A stretch of 64,000 bases of DNA, from contig ARYC01001407.1 of assembly GCA_000711775.1 (NCBI GenBank), positions 1-64,000 on the forward strand. The letters run 5' to 3'. Of the stretch, positions 47,920 to 60,832 are shown piece after piece. Numbering within the stretch: position 1 is the first letter of the stretch; the number at the start of each line of letters is the position of its first letter. This DNA is from Oxytricha trifallax (taxonomy: Eukaryota; Ciliophora; Spirotrichea; Sporadotrichida; Oxytrichidae). A program made the position numbers and the translations under genes. The notes under the pieces were generated by a model. The model worked only from the letters and a program-made list of their open reading frames with translations. It was not told where the DNA came from and did no database searches.

Positions 47920-50393
47920 CTACTTTTTGATACTGAACACCCACATGCCTTGAATGTCTTCTGCACTTAAGCTCTGTACGATTTCAGAAACCCTATTCAT
48001 CAGCTGCTGCCTAGAGATGTTAGATGGGATTATTTGGAGTTTACAGTGTCCACTTTGAGTTGCTTCTTGACGAACGAGAAGAGCTACTCTATAGGATTCA
48101 ACCAGGGCGAATACTCGGCATTGAATAGAATTCACCTTGAACTTCCTGCCTGTCTCGAGCATCTCTGAATACTTATGAATGACAGCGTTATCCATCAAGA
48201 GTATAACCTACTTAGAGTTGAGATCTTTGTCCGTTCTCACACTTCGCAAGGTATGATAGATGAAATTCTCGAAGAGGGAGGAGTCCATGCGCCCTCTATG
48301 ATTTGACTTGAGAGGATTCGGTCTTGAGATATGGCCGCTATAAATGACATCGAGAACTGCTGCCTCTTATTGGGGCTCTTCTAGATCTAAAGCTCCCTCA
48401 CCTTCATGCCATAGCTACCTAGATTTTGCTTTCATTTCACTCTGGTATTCTGCAATGCTTTTAAACTTGGAGGCTTCATGTTTGTTATCAAAGTAGTCTT
48501 AGATGCTCTGTATATCACGCTCAAAACTTATCGCTCTCTTACTTTAAGTTGAAGCCTATATTTCCATTTTCAATCAAGAGCAAAACTTACCTTGACTTTC
48601 GCTGAGTTGGTCTATAGATGCGCTGCTCACATTCTAGGACAGCCTTAGCTTTTTTGGAGTGATGCCAAACCGATTCTCCTTTAGTTTGTCTCCCACCAAG
48701 TCCACCGATTTCTTTCTCGAGCTTGACAACTTCAACATGGCAATTCGATCCAGGACTGGAGTGAGCCCACTCCTCAATTTCTTCGCCGGCAAATCCTCCG
48801 AAACCACTCACTTGACTGAACTTGAGATCCTGAAATTCTGAAAGTTTTTTGTCAAGCTCACTTACTGGTTCAGGCTCTCTGACACTTCAGGAATTGGGGA
48901 AAGATCTTTCTTCAGAGTTGCTTTTGATTTATAAACTGGAGTTTATTATTGAGAGGTCCTGACCTAAAATCTCGAATTTTTCTAAACAATATAAAACCAA
49001 GAAAATTACGTTCTTCGAATCAATACTTAAAGAACCCAGGCTGCTGGATTTAAAGACTGGTTTTAATTTTGCAGGCGTCCTCTTACCCAAGATTGAGGCC
49101 TCTAATTTTTCAGATTCTAAACCTCCATTATGCTGAATTTGACATGAGAAGTTCAAGGCTTTTCTATGAAAGTTTTGATTGAATTATGATGAAATCCTTA
49201 CGATTTTGAGGATTTTGAGTCCTCACTTTAAACTTGCGATTTTTGAGATTTTAAGGCTTAGGAACTGCGAAAGCAGGCGACTTATCCACAGCCTTTTATC
49301 GTTATAGCTGGGGTCACGATACTTGGTATTGGCAGCCTGGGTCTTCCCAAATCTTAAATGTAATTTCTCTTTCAAAACCTTGTTCAAGGTTGCTACGCAA
49401 GGCACTTTGAGAGCTGAGGCCTCAGGGTTATTTTCAGATAGCTCCCTGAGAAAGTTGTGCAGCTTCTAACCAGTGACCTGGTAGATACCATTCGGCTCTA
49501 AATAACTTTGAATCGAATCAAGCAGAAGAGGGTTATCAGTAACTCCTTTTCGACCCACTTTTTGCAGGTCCTTGGGTTCATGAATCGTGTGTTGAATCTC
49601 ATGCTTGAACTTCTCAACTATCCTATAAACCATGTCTACCCCTATCCTCAACTTCTTGACAATCTGCCTGGGCTTCAAGTGATTATTAAAGTACAGGCTT
49701 ACAGTACTAATTTCTTACAGGCCAGCTTGGCCTCTCGCTTCTTTAAGAATGGGTTTTTATCTGCATTCTTGACCCTCTTTTTATTGCCAATACTCTCAAG
49801 TATTTTCTGCATGACTTTAGAGTTCTTTGAGAGATCGGGGCTCAGAGTTACCATACTCTGCTAGTTGTCAGGCCCTGCAGTTCCAATTCCATTGCCTGCT
49901 TTCTTCCAATTGAAAGCCGCAGCCTTCCCAGTTTTAATACTATAAAGATAAGTCTCCAAGAACACACACAGCTCATCATCCTCTTGCATGTAAAAAACAT
50001 CAACATTCTTTTTCAGGTATTCGGCGATTGATTCCTAGGGGAGTTTGATAATGACTCCACCCGCCAACTTTGACACATGAGGCAGCACCTCGCCGGTATT
50101 GATTACCTTGCCCGAGCTGTAGGTGAACTTGGACTTCTTAATCATATTAGGGAAGAGCTTGCCCAAGACCACTGGCGTCCACTTTGTGCTAGTCTTCTCC
50201 TTCACCTTCACTTTGCTGGGTTTGATATCTTATAGGGAATTGGAGTCCAGAAACTCATCGCTGATAATTGATTGATGTGAGAGTGAGAAGCCAGAATTCG
50301 AGCTATGCTTGCTTTCTTCATTCAGTGGCAGTTTCTTCAGGCTCTTAATTGAAGGGGCCTTGCTTTATGGTTTGTGGAGAGATGACAGGATAT
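47920..50393 (-). pseudogene. Tc1/mariner (IS630)-like transposase gene, decayed, with extra N-terminal region
   Basis: Read from 50393 downwards, an open N-terminal region of unknown type (KWTPVVLGKLFPNMIKKSKF, NVDVFYMQEDDELCVFLETY) leads to a helix-turn-helix region (HLKPRQIVKKLRIGVDMVYR), then VPCVATLNKVLKEKLHLRFG and KYRDPSYNDKRLWISRLLSQ. The catalytic part includes LDVIYSGHISRPNPLKSNHR, VILLMDNAVIHKYSE (second Asp) and FNAEYSPWLNPIEQLFSFVK (Glu), with TAG read as Gln. One-base frame changes occur near 49690 and near 48125, and the region of the first catalytic Asp is not clear. It is richer in GC than its surroundings and stands divergently from the large gene at 50477. It could be a dead transposon, or a domesticated gene with introns I cannot place. 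Confidence 0.7.
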
Positions 50394-50476
50394 GATGTTT
50401 ATATAATTTGAACTCTTTAATTTAATTATATTTAATCCTGAAATCATCGCCAGATTATAATATATTAATATTTCCT
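50394..50476. promoter_or_regulatory. Short divergent intergenic region
   Basis: About 80 bp of AT-rich DNA separates the minus-strand transposase-like gene from the plus-strand gene, so it probably holds both promoters. No specific motif is claimed. Confidence 0.35.
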
Positions 50477-53400
50477 ATGATGGAATTGCGAAAGCTGGAA
50501 AATTTCGGTCTTGATATTGAAATTTGGATCTCCTTTGATCATTCAAGTGCTTCTTAAAAAGCCTTGACCATAATGAAAACTGTTTAGAAGTATTGCTTAC
50601 TGTCGGTGTTCTTATTAAGCCATCCTGTGAGTAAGACACCCCCCCTGCTTTGCAGTGTTTTCGATTTCATCTACTCACCCCATGAGTATAATCGAGCTCT
50701 GCAGTTTCTTGAAAGAGCAATTGAAAGCAGATCCTATGAGCCCTAATTTATTAAAACTTGCTTACTCTTTGACAGCTGTCATTCATGGATCTCATTTCTC
50801 TATTTACTAAGATTATAGCAAGTATCCCTAGCCTTGCTTAGAGTAACTTAAGATTCTTGACTTCTGTATACTTTTAAGAAAAAATAAAGTTCCTAGTCTC
50901 ATTTTCGAAAACTAACTACAGGAGGAAATTGACCATGGTCCTGAGGTTGATGTAGTGTATCATACTAATAGTATCATTATTAAAAATACTCTATATCTAA
51001 AACATTTATAAAAAAAGCTAGACATGCAATTCTATCCAAAGACTTAACTCCGTATTTGAAGGGAACCGTCAAAACCAAGAGTTTGCACAAGTGTGGTATC
51101 AGTTTTGATGCTTTTTAGAAAATTCAAGAGTTTCACGCAGGCTCGTATATTCTTTATTGGAGAAATGATGGGAAAACTCCTACTCTCAGCCAAATGAAAG
51201 AATATGAGGAAGAGTGCGAATAAGAAGAGGTTTCTTAAGCCAAAGAGGAGAATGAATCAGATAAGGAAAACGATGAGGAAGAAGAGACAGACCCAGGACC
51301 TGCTAACAAGTTTGAAAAAATGCTTTAGGGAGCGGGTATGAACCTGATAGACGTCAATCAAAATGAAAAAAGCATATTATTTGAAAATAACCTACTTTCA
51401 TAAATAGAAGATCAAGTTAACTTGTCAGCAGTTTCACAAAAGAAAACTCGAGGCGTTATCACAAAATCATAAATACTCAAATGACAGTCAGCAAGTATAC
51501 CCAGCAATTAAACATTCGACATTACGAGTCGTACACTCCTTAGAAGAGCTAACAAAAGATCAGTGAGCAAATGCTCTAAAACAAGAAAGATCATCATAAG
51601 GATTCTCTTCTGGATTGTCTGAAAAATCCTTTAACTTTTCAGGATCTCCATAATGAAGTTGAGGAGAAGTTACATGGTTACAGAAATGATTTCACCGAAA
51701 GTAAAATTAAAGGCTGGTGGGTCTTTACGCTCTTTTAAATAAATGTCGATCACTAATGTGATAACAACCCCCTCGAGATTCAATGGATTGAACCTGCAAC
51801 TATCCAAGAATAAAGACGTATAAGTTGCATTTAAATCAGGGAGAATGTGAAAGTGGAGGGGAAAGCTTAAGAGCAAGTACTTTAAGAAGCTTAACAGTAG
51901 CTAGCCTAATAAGAGATGCAGCAGTAACTGAATAATAAGCACCTCCCAAATTTTTCTCACCTATCTAAAGGTAACGGGAACTCTAAAGTGAACAGGATAT
52001 CAGCAAAATTTTTCAAAAGATAAGAGAGAACTAATAGTGCTATGAAGAATAGCCTATTAAATCTCTATCCAACAAGTCATCTGTTTATAAAGAAACTGAT
52101 GTAGCAGCATATACAAAAAATAAAAAAAAGGCGAATTGAAAGAGGTCCATATGGACTTCAAAACTATCGTGACCAACAGAGATTACATTGATCCTGTTTT
52201 CATTAGATTTAACTTAGTTTCTTATCCTGCTCCAAATTTCACTCCTTCAGAGTTCACAACTCTGAACAGGATGATGAATTCCGCCGTGCTTATCAATAGA
52301 TGTGTAGAGAGCAAATTATCCCCAGAATAAAAAAAGCTCTTTACAGGATCTCCGTTCTTTTATTCATAGAATTACAGGCTAATGAACGGTTGTCCCGCTT
52401 ATAAAGTAACTAAGGGCACAAATAAATTCAGGCATTTTTAACATATAAACTACAAGCAGGCCTTCAATAATAACTTCGTTTTTCGACCAGATATTCAAAA
52501 GCAAGAGCCACTTCACGAGTACTTTGACCAATTTATGAGAGTTGCTAACATTCTCTGTGACGGGATGATTTATGTCGAGAGAGCATTCTTAATGTTACTG
52601 ACTGGATTGCTTAATGCCCCACCTTCACACATTACTGATAGACATTTCCTTAATCCTCTATCATTTCCATTTGCCGCAATGATGAATATACTGGTCTTTG
52701 ATTTCAGACTTTCTCAGTATCAAATCAGACTTGTGCATAGAATTGACAATAAACCCCACAACTTAAATTTAGTGCCAGCTTTCACTAAAATCTTTGATGA
52801 ATTCGTCAATTATTGTTGAGCTCTGCTACTTTAACAAGGATGAAGATATTCCCAAGGCTTAGTATGCAGTGATAAGGGAAAACTAGTTCAACTACCTTGG
52901 GGCCATGTCTATGAAAAGGGGAGTCATTGCTCTGCCACAATGGTATTATCCTTAATTTAACGAGAAGAAGCTTGTCTCTAATCTGATCGATGAGTTGTTC
53001 TGCAGTAATGAGTTCAAACTGGGATTAAAACTTCCTTTCTCACTGCGTTTTTATGAATGCAGCAGACTGTCAAAACCCAGGTTCACACTAGCCCATCGAC
53101 CTGCTGACTTCGTGCCTAGAGCTAGGGACACGTTAGTAAGATACTTTAGCATGTAAGAATAATAATATAAGCCTAAATTATAATCTATAGGTATGGAGCA
53201 GAGGAATTCCCTTATTTTCAGTTAGATTTAAGGAGAGGGGAAAATATTTGATACACCAAGTTGATGAGTTGACATACGAGAAAGCAGAATCAATAACATA
53301 CTATTATAAAAGTAGGGACAATTATGATTTTTTACGCATATCCAGACATAACTTCATGGCAGACTAAAGAGCACATAATGCGACTCCGCAAAAGAATTTA

Positions 53401-53965
53401 GAAAGATAACGAAAAATGTAATTCTGATTCATTTTTATTTTGTATTAACGACTTGGAAAGAAACTAGAGTGAGCTTAACTACTATGAGAAAGACAACGAG
53501 AACTTGGACCCCTGGTATTGCATTTAAACCGTGAACCATTTTGCTGAGATCATTAGTCATATAAAAAACAGCAGGAATGAGTATAATTCTGTCGAGTTCG
53601 AGCTTTACATAAACTTTTATAAGGACATTCAAGCTAAAGTCTTTCAAAAGATATAGAATAAGATTCCAGACATTCTTAATTTCATGTAGGATAAGTAAGA
53701 TATTTAAATTAAACGCAATACCATTTAGAGGGTTGGTCTCGCTGGTTCCTTTATAGGAAAATCAAAAGCATTTTCAGCTTAACTATGAGATTCCTTATGA
53801 CCTGAGAATTAATATGATAAACTGTCTGACAAGTACCGAATTCCCAAGAAATAAATATGAACAAGCAAATTTGGTGAAGCTAAGACGATTTGATGATAAA
53901 CTAAGCAATAAGCGTCTGGATTCAATTCAACCAATCGTGAAAAATCACATGAATTTGATATTGTG
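50477..53965 (+). CDS. Large protein of unknown function (more than 1000 residues)
   Basis: Opens MMELRKLENFGLDIEIWISF. A 25-nt intron (50631-50655, GTAAGACACC…TTTGCAG) joins in phase to MFSISSTHPMSIIELCSFLK. The frame continues through LLKLAYSLTAVIHGSHFSIY, an acidic stretch (EENESDKENDEEEETD), KEVHMDFKTIVTNRDYIDPV, MRVANILCDGMIYVERAFLM, NILVFDFRLSQYQIRLVHRI, KLPFSLRFYECSRLSKPRF and a Lys/Glu-rich C-terminal part. Several one-base frame changes occur (about 51840, 52127, 52813, 53760), two of them in A runs. Composition is more GC-rich than neighbours and like that of the transposase-like gene. I do not recognise any domain. It may belong to the same mobile unit. Confidence 0.6.
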
Positions 53966-54415
53966 AAAACTTACCCAGCCTCATCAAAGATTATAGTCCC
54001 CGAACATTAGTTTAATTACTAATATGTTTTCAAGGCATGCTTTTTTAAAGTTTAGCATACTTGACATAATAGTCGGCCACATTTTAAAGTAAAGTTTTGA
54101 TGATTGTTACATTCATTTATAGGAAAACTTATCCAGTCAATTCTCAATACATGGTTGTACCTCAGAATCCTACTAATTAGGGAGCAGAACATCTCCAATA
54201 CATCTTCAATGATAAACTGTTCCACCTGTTTAAAATCAATAGCTCACCAAATTATAATGCTCCCCTTTCCAATCACCTTACTTGCAACTTCAGAATAGTC
54301 GCTACTCGAAAAGCAAATCTGGAAATGTCCTTGAATCGATCCAGGATTTCGATTCGTGTTGTTCCAGGACTTCTTAAAATTTGTAAGATTACAATAGGAG
54401 AGAGACTAAGCTGAA
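53966..54415 (+). CDS. Two short coding-like segments, possibly the 3' part of the large gene
   Basis: The first segment reads VKTYPASSKIIVPEH; the second, from about 54112, reads RKTYPVNSQYMVVPQNPTNQ and continues GAEHLQYIFNDKLFHLFKIN to ISIRVVPGLLK and a TGA near 54414. Both start with a K-T-Y-P peptide, as does a segment at 60365 (KTYPAGSKI). This could be a small repeated motif or a duplicated exon. Function unknown. Confidence 0.4.
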
Positions 54416-56507
54416 TGATAAAGAAAAAGTTTAGATAAACAGACAGGGATCTGATCTAAATATGAATAATGCAGATAGACTTCGTCAAGATCCCTATCTT
54501 AAAAACCTTTTAAAAAAACAACAAGACTTTTAGTCATAAACTTCTATGTTATCTTACTTCTTGCACCATGACTTATTAATTTTATCAATATCAGCATGTA
54601 TGAATATGATATTATTAAGAATAGCCTTCTGCATTTAATCATATATAAAGTTTAAATTATTATTATAAAATGGCACTGTAAGATCATTCACTCACTCTCT
54701 TAACTCTGTTGAAACTCTTGAAATTAATACCATTTCGTCTATGAATATTGGCAATAGTCTAAGTAGATATAGGCATGTCAGATACTCGCAATAAAACATA
54801 GCAGCTGAATAATTAAGAGGAAGGTATGCCCTATCTTAAAAGTCTTAGAATTAAAAAGTAAACAAAATGAACCTGAGTGAACTTTTTTTTATTTCAAGGA
54901 TGTTATCAATTGCCTGAGCTACATTCTTAAACATTTAACAAGCAATTATACCTAACAGTTGAGCCACTTTTTCATATAAGCTTTACGATAGTAATGTAAT
55001 TTAGTAATGGTTAGACCTAGTTTATTTTAATACTCGTACCATACCTTAGCTTAAGCAGTAAATCAAAATACTTCTCATTATAAATAAACCCTAAATTTCA
55101 CTAATTTCTAAATATTCATTTTTATTGAGTTTAATATTCAAGAAAGCTTTAAGATATAAAAATCGAAACTTATTGATTTGTTGAATTTTAATTTATTTGT
55201 AAATTTTATGCTAAAATAATTTAAATAATTCATGCATATAAGTTGAAATTGTTCATGGAGGTATTTCTAGAGAATTTATTTATATTAACTCCAAAACTCG
55301 CCGCCTACAAGCTCATGATATTATAAATTTTGCACCTCTTCATAACTTTTATGGGCCTTAGTCTAATATAAACTCTATTAAGTATGAAATGGGATTTCAA
55401 CTCTTTTCTAATTTAATAATACTGACATTTCTAAAATTCGAAAAATTCAACAAGACAGTTTCAGAAATCAACTCACTATAAACATATAACCTATTAAATA
55501 GAGATCTAATTAGCATTCTACCATCTTTAGAGTATCTCATTCAATTCAAGAGTAGTATTTTGTATTCGTGACATTTAATTTGAGAAGCAATCAAATGTAA
55601 TGGGCAAACATAAAATAATTACATCGAGTTTAAATAAGTAAATTACATGAGAATTTCCGAGATCATCACGTATTGATATGCAATCTCATTTTTTTTCTAT
55701 TCATTAATATTAGCTAGAATATTATACATTATATTCATATAGATAAAAAAATCATTGCTTTCATATTAGAAACCTTCATTGCAACAATTAAAATGACATT
55801 TGGGTAATGGAATTTTCATAAAGATAAATTGAAATTATTTTAAATGGTAAGAATATATAAAATTTTCATATTTATATAGAAAATAAGCAAAGAAGAAAAT
55901 GCAGTACCAAAATCTTTTCAAAGGTCTAAATCGATTTTGATAGCTTACAAATATTTATTGTAATATTTAATGTCAAAAATAAATCTAAAAAATAATTTGC
56001 ACTATGTTCTTGTGCTGTGCCATATACTTGATATCATATGATTACTCTTGTAAAGTACTATTATGGTCTTATTTTGGTTAATAAAGACAGCTCGTGCCTA
56101 TTTAATTATGTATTTAGAGATAAAATAAATTGCTACAACTAAATTCTAATGGCTATAATAGTAAACTGCTTAATGTCTTCAAGATAATATACTGTTCGTA
56201 ATGTATTTTATATAATCAGAAAGATGTTGATACACAAAGAAAATAACCTCAAAAACTGAACATAATGCAACTCCAATTAAGAAATTTGGTGGCAATAAAA
56301 ACATCCATATTACTTTAATTTCTAATGAATATAATTATATTTTATATAATACTCATGATAAATTAAAAACAGATTGAAGAAATAAAGAGCTTTAAGTAAA
56401 AGGATGAAACTACGGATGATATTTTAGTGTCAATAAGAAATTTAAATAATCATTAAGCAAAGAAATGATTTTGAAGATGAGGAAAAGAACAACGATAAAA
56501 TAAAGAT
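54416..56507. other. Very AT-rich non-coding region
   Basis: No frame with normal composition is present. Only short open stretches, expected where TGA is the sole stop, are seen. Confidence 0.5.
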
Positions 56508-57311
56508 ATTGGATAATTAGAAGGTGCCTATGATTATAATCAAGATGATTAAATTGAAAAAGACAGTGACGAAGAAGTAAGAATTAAAAAGAAAGAAAGC
56601 GGAAAAAAGTCTCTCAAGTAAAGACTTTACCAAGAACATGAAATAAAAAGATACATAAAACGATCGCGATTACCAAAATATTATTGTAAAAAATTGATCA
56701 AAGTTATTTCTGAATTTTATTTTATAAGGCAATTCTTATTGATAAACTTGAGATAGAATAGAGTGTTGTAAAGAGATCCTTTATTTCTAAAGAAAATGAA
56801 TGTACTATCTTTAAATTACATTTAAACTAGAAGAATAACTTCGAATTAAAAATTCTCTAGAGAAGGTTTTAAGCGAGCTCTTGAATTAAATTATAAAAAT
56901 CGCATATATTTGGAATTAATCAGCTTTAATTAATTGTCTAAGATGAACTAATGCAATTAGGAAAACAACAAGACCATATGCAAAAATAATAACACCTTTT
57001 TTTAGGTACGGCATGCTTACCTTGAATTTAAATTCATTAGGAAATTTTTAAGAAAAACAAGAGCTATTTCCAAGTTAATGAATTTACAGTAGATGAGCCT
57101 GAGTGTTATTCACAACGTGCTATGCATTCATTTTTAAAGGATTAAGTATATTTATTATCATCAATATGTTTTATTGGAATTCAGACTCAAATAGTTAAAG
57201 CTATACTAGAGGTTTTATTACTTATTAGACAAATAAAGTGTATATCAGTTATCTATAATTTATGTTTCTTTAATTTTCTTCATAAACATCAAATGGTTCG
57301 TAGTTTCATGA
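56508..57311 (+). CDS. Possible Lys-rich protein in AT-rich germline DNA
   Basis: A frame open for about 265 codons begins with a charged region (EGAYDYNQDDQIEKDSDEEV, RIKKKESGKKSLKQRLYQEH) that looks like real protein, then becomes hydrophobic and AT-driven. The charged start and a preceding acidic stretch (DFEDEEKNNDK) in another frame support a gene; the later part may be chance. No domain. Confidence 0.35.
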
Positions 57312-59407
57312 TTTTAATATCACTATTTGTATTTAATTATGCTTAACAATACAAGCATATTGAATCTAATTACAGTGGTAAAAATAAGCAGCAAACTCCT
57401 TACTTACTCAAGTGTTGCCAACAAAACGAAGAAATCCTTAAAAAGCCAAGGAAAATGTAGTTATTCTTCTAGAAATACTTAGAATTCAAAATAATATAAT
57501 ATTGAGCAAAGTAAGCAATAAAAATGTCGAGAAAAATAATGAAAAAATTGAACAGTATCCTTAAAATATAAAAATATACTTTTACTGGTCAATTTTTTTG
57601 TAAATTATTTTATCAATCGTTAGAGATATAAAATTTTGTAAATAAATACGATTAAAAAGCTCCAAAAATATCACTTATATTATTTCTGAAAAATTAGATA
57701 ATTTAGAGGATTATTGTTCTTTAGAATAAAATAATTAAAATAATAAATTTATAAATTACTGATAGGAGTTAATTAAGCTACTCTAACTATTTATCTCTAT
57801 CATAAATCTAATTAAATATGAATGTATTTTCTTTATATTTAATAAAAAAAATATTATTTAAAAATAGTATAATAATTCAACTTTTTATCAACGTGTTAAC
57901 GATAAGAATGATGCATATTTGATTATAACTATTTATACTTTAGCACCTATATAAATAATAATAAATAAGCTGATTTTAAGTATTAACTTTAATAGGTTAT
58001 AATAAAATTAATTATAATAACTAAAATTAATTTTATTTAGAAATTTTATCTTATTAAATTTGACAAATAATATTGTAAGGATATAGAAATTGACTTAAAA
58101 ATTAAAAAATTGTAGTCTAAACTTGATCTGTCTTTCCTACTTTCTAGCATGTATAAAGTTTTATTAACCTTTGTAATTTAGACAATTAATCAGAGGTTTA
58201 TCTGCTTTTATACAAATAAAACTGATGCATATTATTGCTTGATAAACCAACAATCATTAAAAGATATTATCTCAATTAATATGTTAAAGCCCTTTTAAAA
58301 AATAAAATATAAAATTATTCTAAATGCATACCTATCAAGAGTCTAAAATGTTCCAAGTTTAAAATTATGCTACATAACTACTAATATAAAGAACAGCCAT
58401 GCAGAGTGCATCAACATAACGTTTACAAGGTCTTAACTAGCTGAATTTCATCATAGAGCCATGGTTTTCAACCAATTATGATTGCTACATCAATTTTTAA
58501 AATTAAATATGATATTACAAAATTGAAGGAAAATGCTTTTTATATATTATTATTATCAATCGACAGTTTGAAGTTGATGAAAGGATCAGCACTTTGATAA
58601 TTCAATTTTATGATATATAAATTAAAAATTTTGATGTCAAAAAATTAGTTTAAAACCAGTTATACAATTAATTGATTTTTATCATATAATAAATCAAAAC
58701 TTAATTTGAACTGCAGTTTATTATAGTTAAATATAATTTTTTTTTTCAAATGCATTATTTAAAAAATATCAATAGTTAACATGATTTATTTAATTTTAAA
58801 TTAAATTTGTGCATGAATTTTTCAAAGAATCCAAATAATCTAATTTGTTACATTAATCCATCTAAATATGAAACTATAAAAAATACTGACCATTTTTTAT
58901 TTGTAAATTATTTGTTTTTAATTATAGAAAAAATACTTACAAAAAAGAACTCAATTGAGTTTAGTTATAAAAAGTAAAGGCAATATAAATTTAGTGATTA
59001 ATTTATAAATTTACGCTCAAATTTAATCTTATAAACAATATAATTAAATTTGCCATAAAATAAAACATTAAAATCAATATTATTGTAGTACATATTAGTT
59101 CTAAAATTAAAAGAGTTAGAAATTATAGCCATGTCCTTCAGTGATATTTGGCATGAAATTGGCTTGCGGATGGTTTTGAATTTAATGCAGCATATTAGTA
59201 TTTATATTAGCATCTATTAGCAATTGCGACTTAAGGGAAATGTGGATGGTAACTATGTAGATTATTTATTTCATTTTAAGTTAACTTAGTTAGAAAGTAA
59301 AGGAATGTTTGCCTTGTTCGAATGTTGAAGTTTTCATTATTTGCTTCTTGGTTCTGCTTAGATTAATGAAGTTGATGTCCAAACAAACTTAAGAAACTTG
59401 AATTGAC
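57312..59407. other. AT-rich non-coding region
   Basis: No gene, RNA or repeat that I can support. Confidence 0.5.
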
Positions 59408-60195
59408 TAATGCAAGAATCATTATATAAACTAACTACTTAGGTTCCAATTATGAACTTGGAAAACAATTAATTAAGTGATTCTCCTCTTTTTACTCCTT
59501 AAGACTTGCCTAAAAAGCAATAGGTTTTATGCCAAGGACTATGAGAGGATTAATGTCAAAGCAATTATACAGATGGTTAATCGTTATCATTCAATGCGAA
59601 TGGAGATGATAATGCATCCAATGTAAAAATACAGATTTAGATTGTAAAGTTAAGAAAGCATAATAATCTCAAAACATTTCAAGACAAATAGAATAAGCAC
59701 ATTCCTCACATACTATTGAGGAGAAAACGAAAAAAAGCTATAAAAGATTTGTGAAACTACTTCAGGTCAAAAGAAAGATAAAAAAAGAAAAATAACTAAA
59801 TTCTTACTCCTTAAACGAAAGCATCAATAAGACTCTATTCAAAGGATTTTAATAAAATAGATAGATATAAAAATGTTGTTAATTCAAATCCTAGAGATAA
59901 GTATAGATCTCCTTGCAGAGAAAATCAGTTTTTTAGATAAAGAGAATAATGTTATATTTATATGAATTAATTCTGGATTATAATTATATAGATGACTATA
60001 ATATAGAGTTTAATCAATAATCGGCATTCCAATTAAAATGTAAGTTCTTAAAGGAATTAATATTTCTCAAAGACTGTAAAAAAAAACTATTAATTACATA
60101 AATACTTTATTTGTTAAAAATTTAGAAAAACTTACCTCTTTTGTTTTAGGATCTCTAAATTGTAATCGGCATGGATACTGTAAAATGACCTGAAA
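59408..60195 (+). CDS. Possible Gln/Lys-rich protein
   Basis: The stretch reads LMQESLYKLTTQVPIMNLEN, then SPLFTPQDLPKKQQVLCQGL, an in-frame TGA, and continues EDQCQSNYTDGQSLSFNANG. Then in another frame QNISRQIEQAHSSHTIEEKT, SYKRFVKLLQVKRKIKKEK. Composition is protein-like for about 170 codons before becoming AT-driven. The TGA and frame change suggest decay, introns or base errors. No domain is recognised. Confidence 0.4.
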
Positions 60196-60299
60196 CTGGC
60201 ATTACTACAACGACATAATCAAATTCATAAACTTTTACTGCTAAAAATGCTAGAAAACTAATTTAAAAGAATGAAGAAGTAAAAGTTAACCTAGAATAA

Positions 60300-60832
60300 A
60301 GAGAGGGATGAGTTGAACTACTGAAAGTATAACAAAAATACTGTTGTAGTTAATAAAACTAAAACTTACCCAGCAGGTTCAAAAATAGATAATAAAATTG
60401 CACTTGGCTAAATGTAAGAAGCTGATTAAAAATTTGCATCAGCAACTAAAGAGAGTAATGGAACAAAAGCAAATAAAAGAACTACAGTAGGACCAATAAC
60501 AGTTAGAGAGATAAAAAAATATATAAAGTTTATATATCTAAGACTTCTGCTGCCATTAGATAATCCAAATAAAAAGCTAATCATTAAAGAAAAATATCAT
60601 AAATGCAAAATAAATTACTAAAATAGAGGAAACGGCTGCACATAAAAAATAGATGAAGACGTGATGAAGAAATTCAATCTAGACAGCAAAAATTTAAAAA
60701 TCTAAAAGCCAGCCGTATCAAGCTTCTTTATTAAAAAGCAACTTATCACATTTAAAAATAGTTTTTTCTTTAAAATATTACATCATCATATTATATTTCT
60801 TAGTCGACAGTAGATACTAATCAGCAGCTGTT
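60300..60832 (+). CDS. Possible Lys/Thr-rich protein
   Basis: A frame with NKTKTYPAGSKIDNKIALGQ, ATKESNGTKANKRTTVGPIT, VREIKKYIKFIYLRLLLPLD and NRGNGCTQKIDEDVMKKFNL runs for about 165 codons to TGA at about 60830. An upstream part (NKERDELNY) is separated by an in-frame TGA. It looks coding by composition, but nothing identifies it. It may be one gene with the preceding segment. Confidence 0.4.

Noticed and set aside
51670-51876. Minus-strand open frame
   Set aside because: It overlaps the large plus-strand gene and has no independent support.
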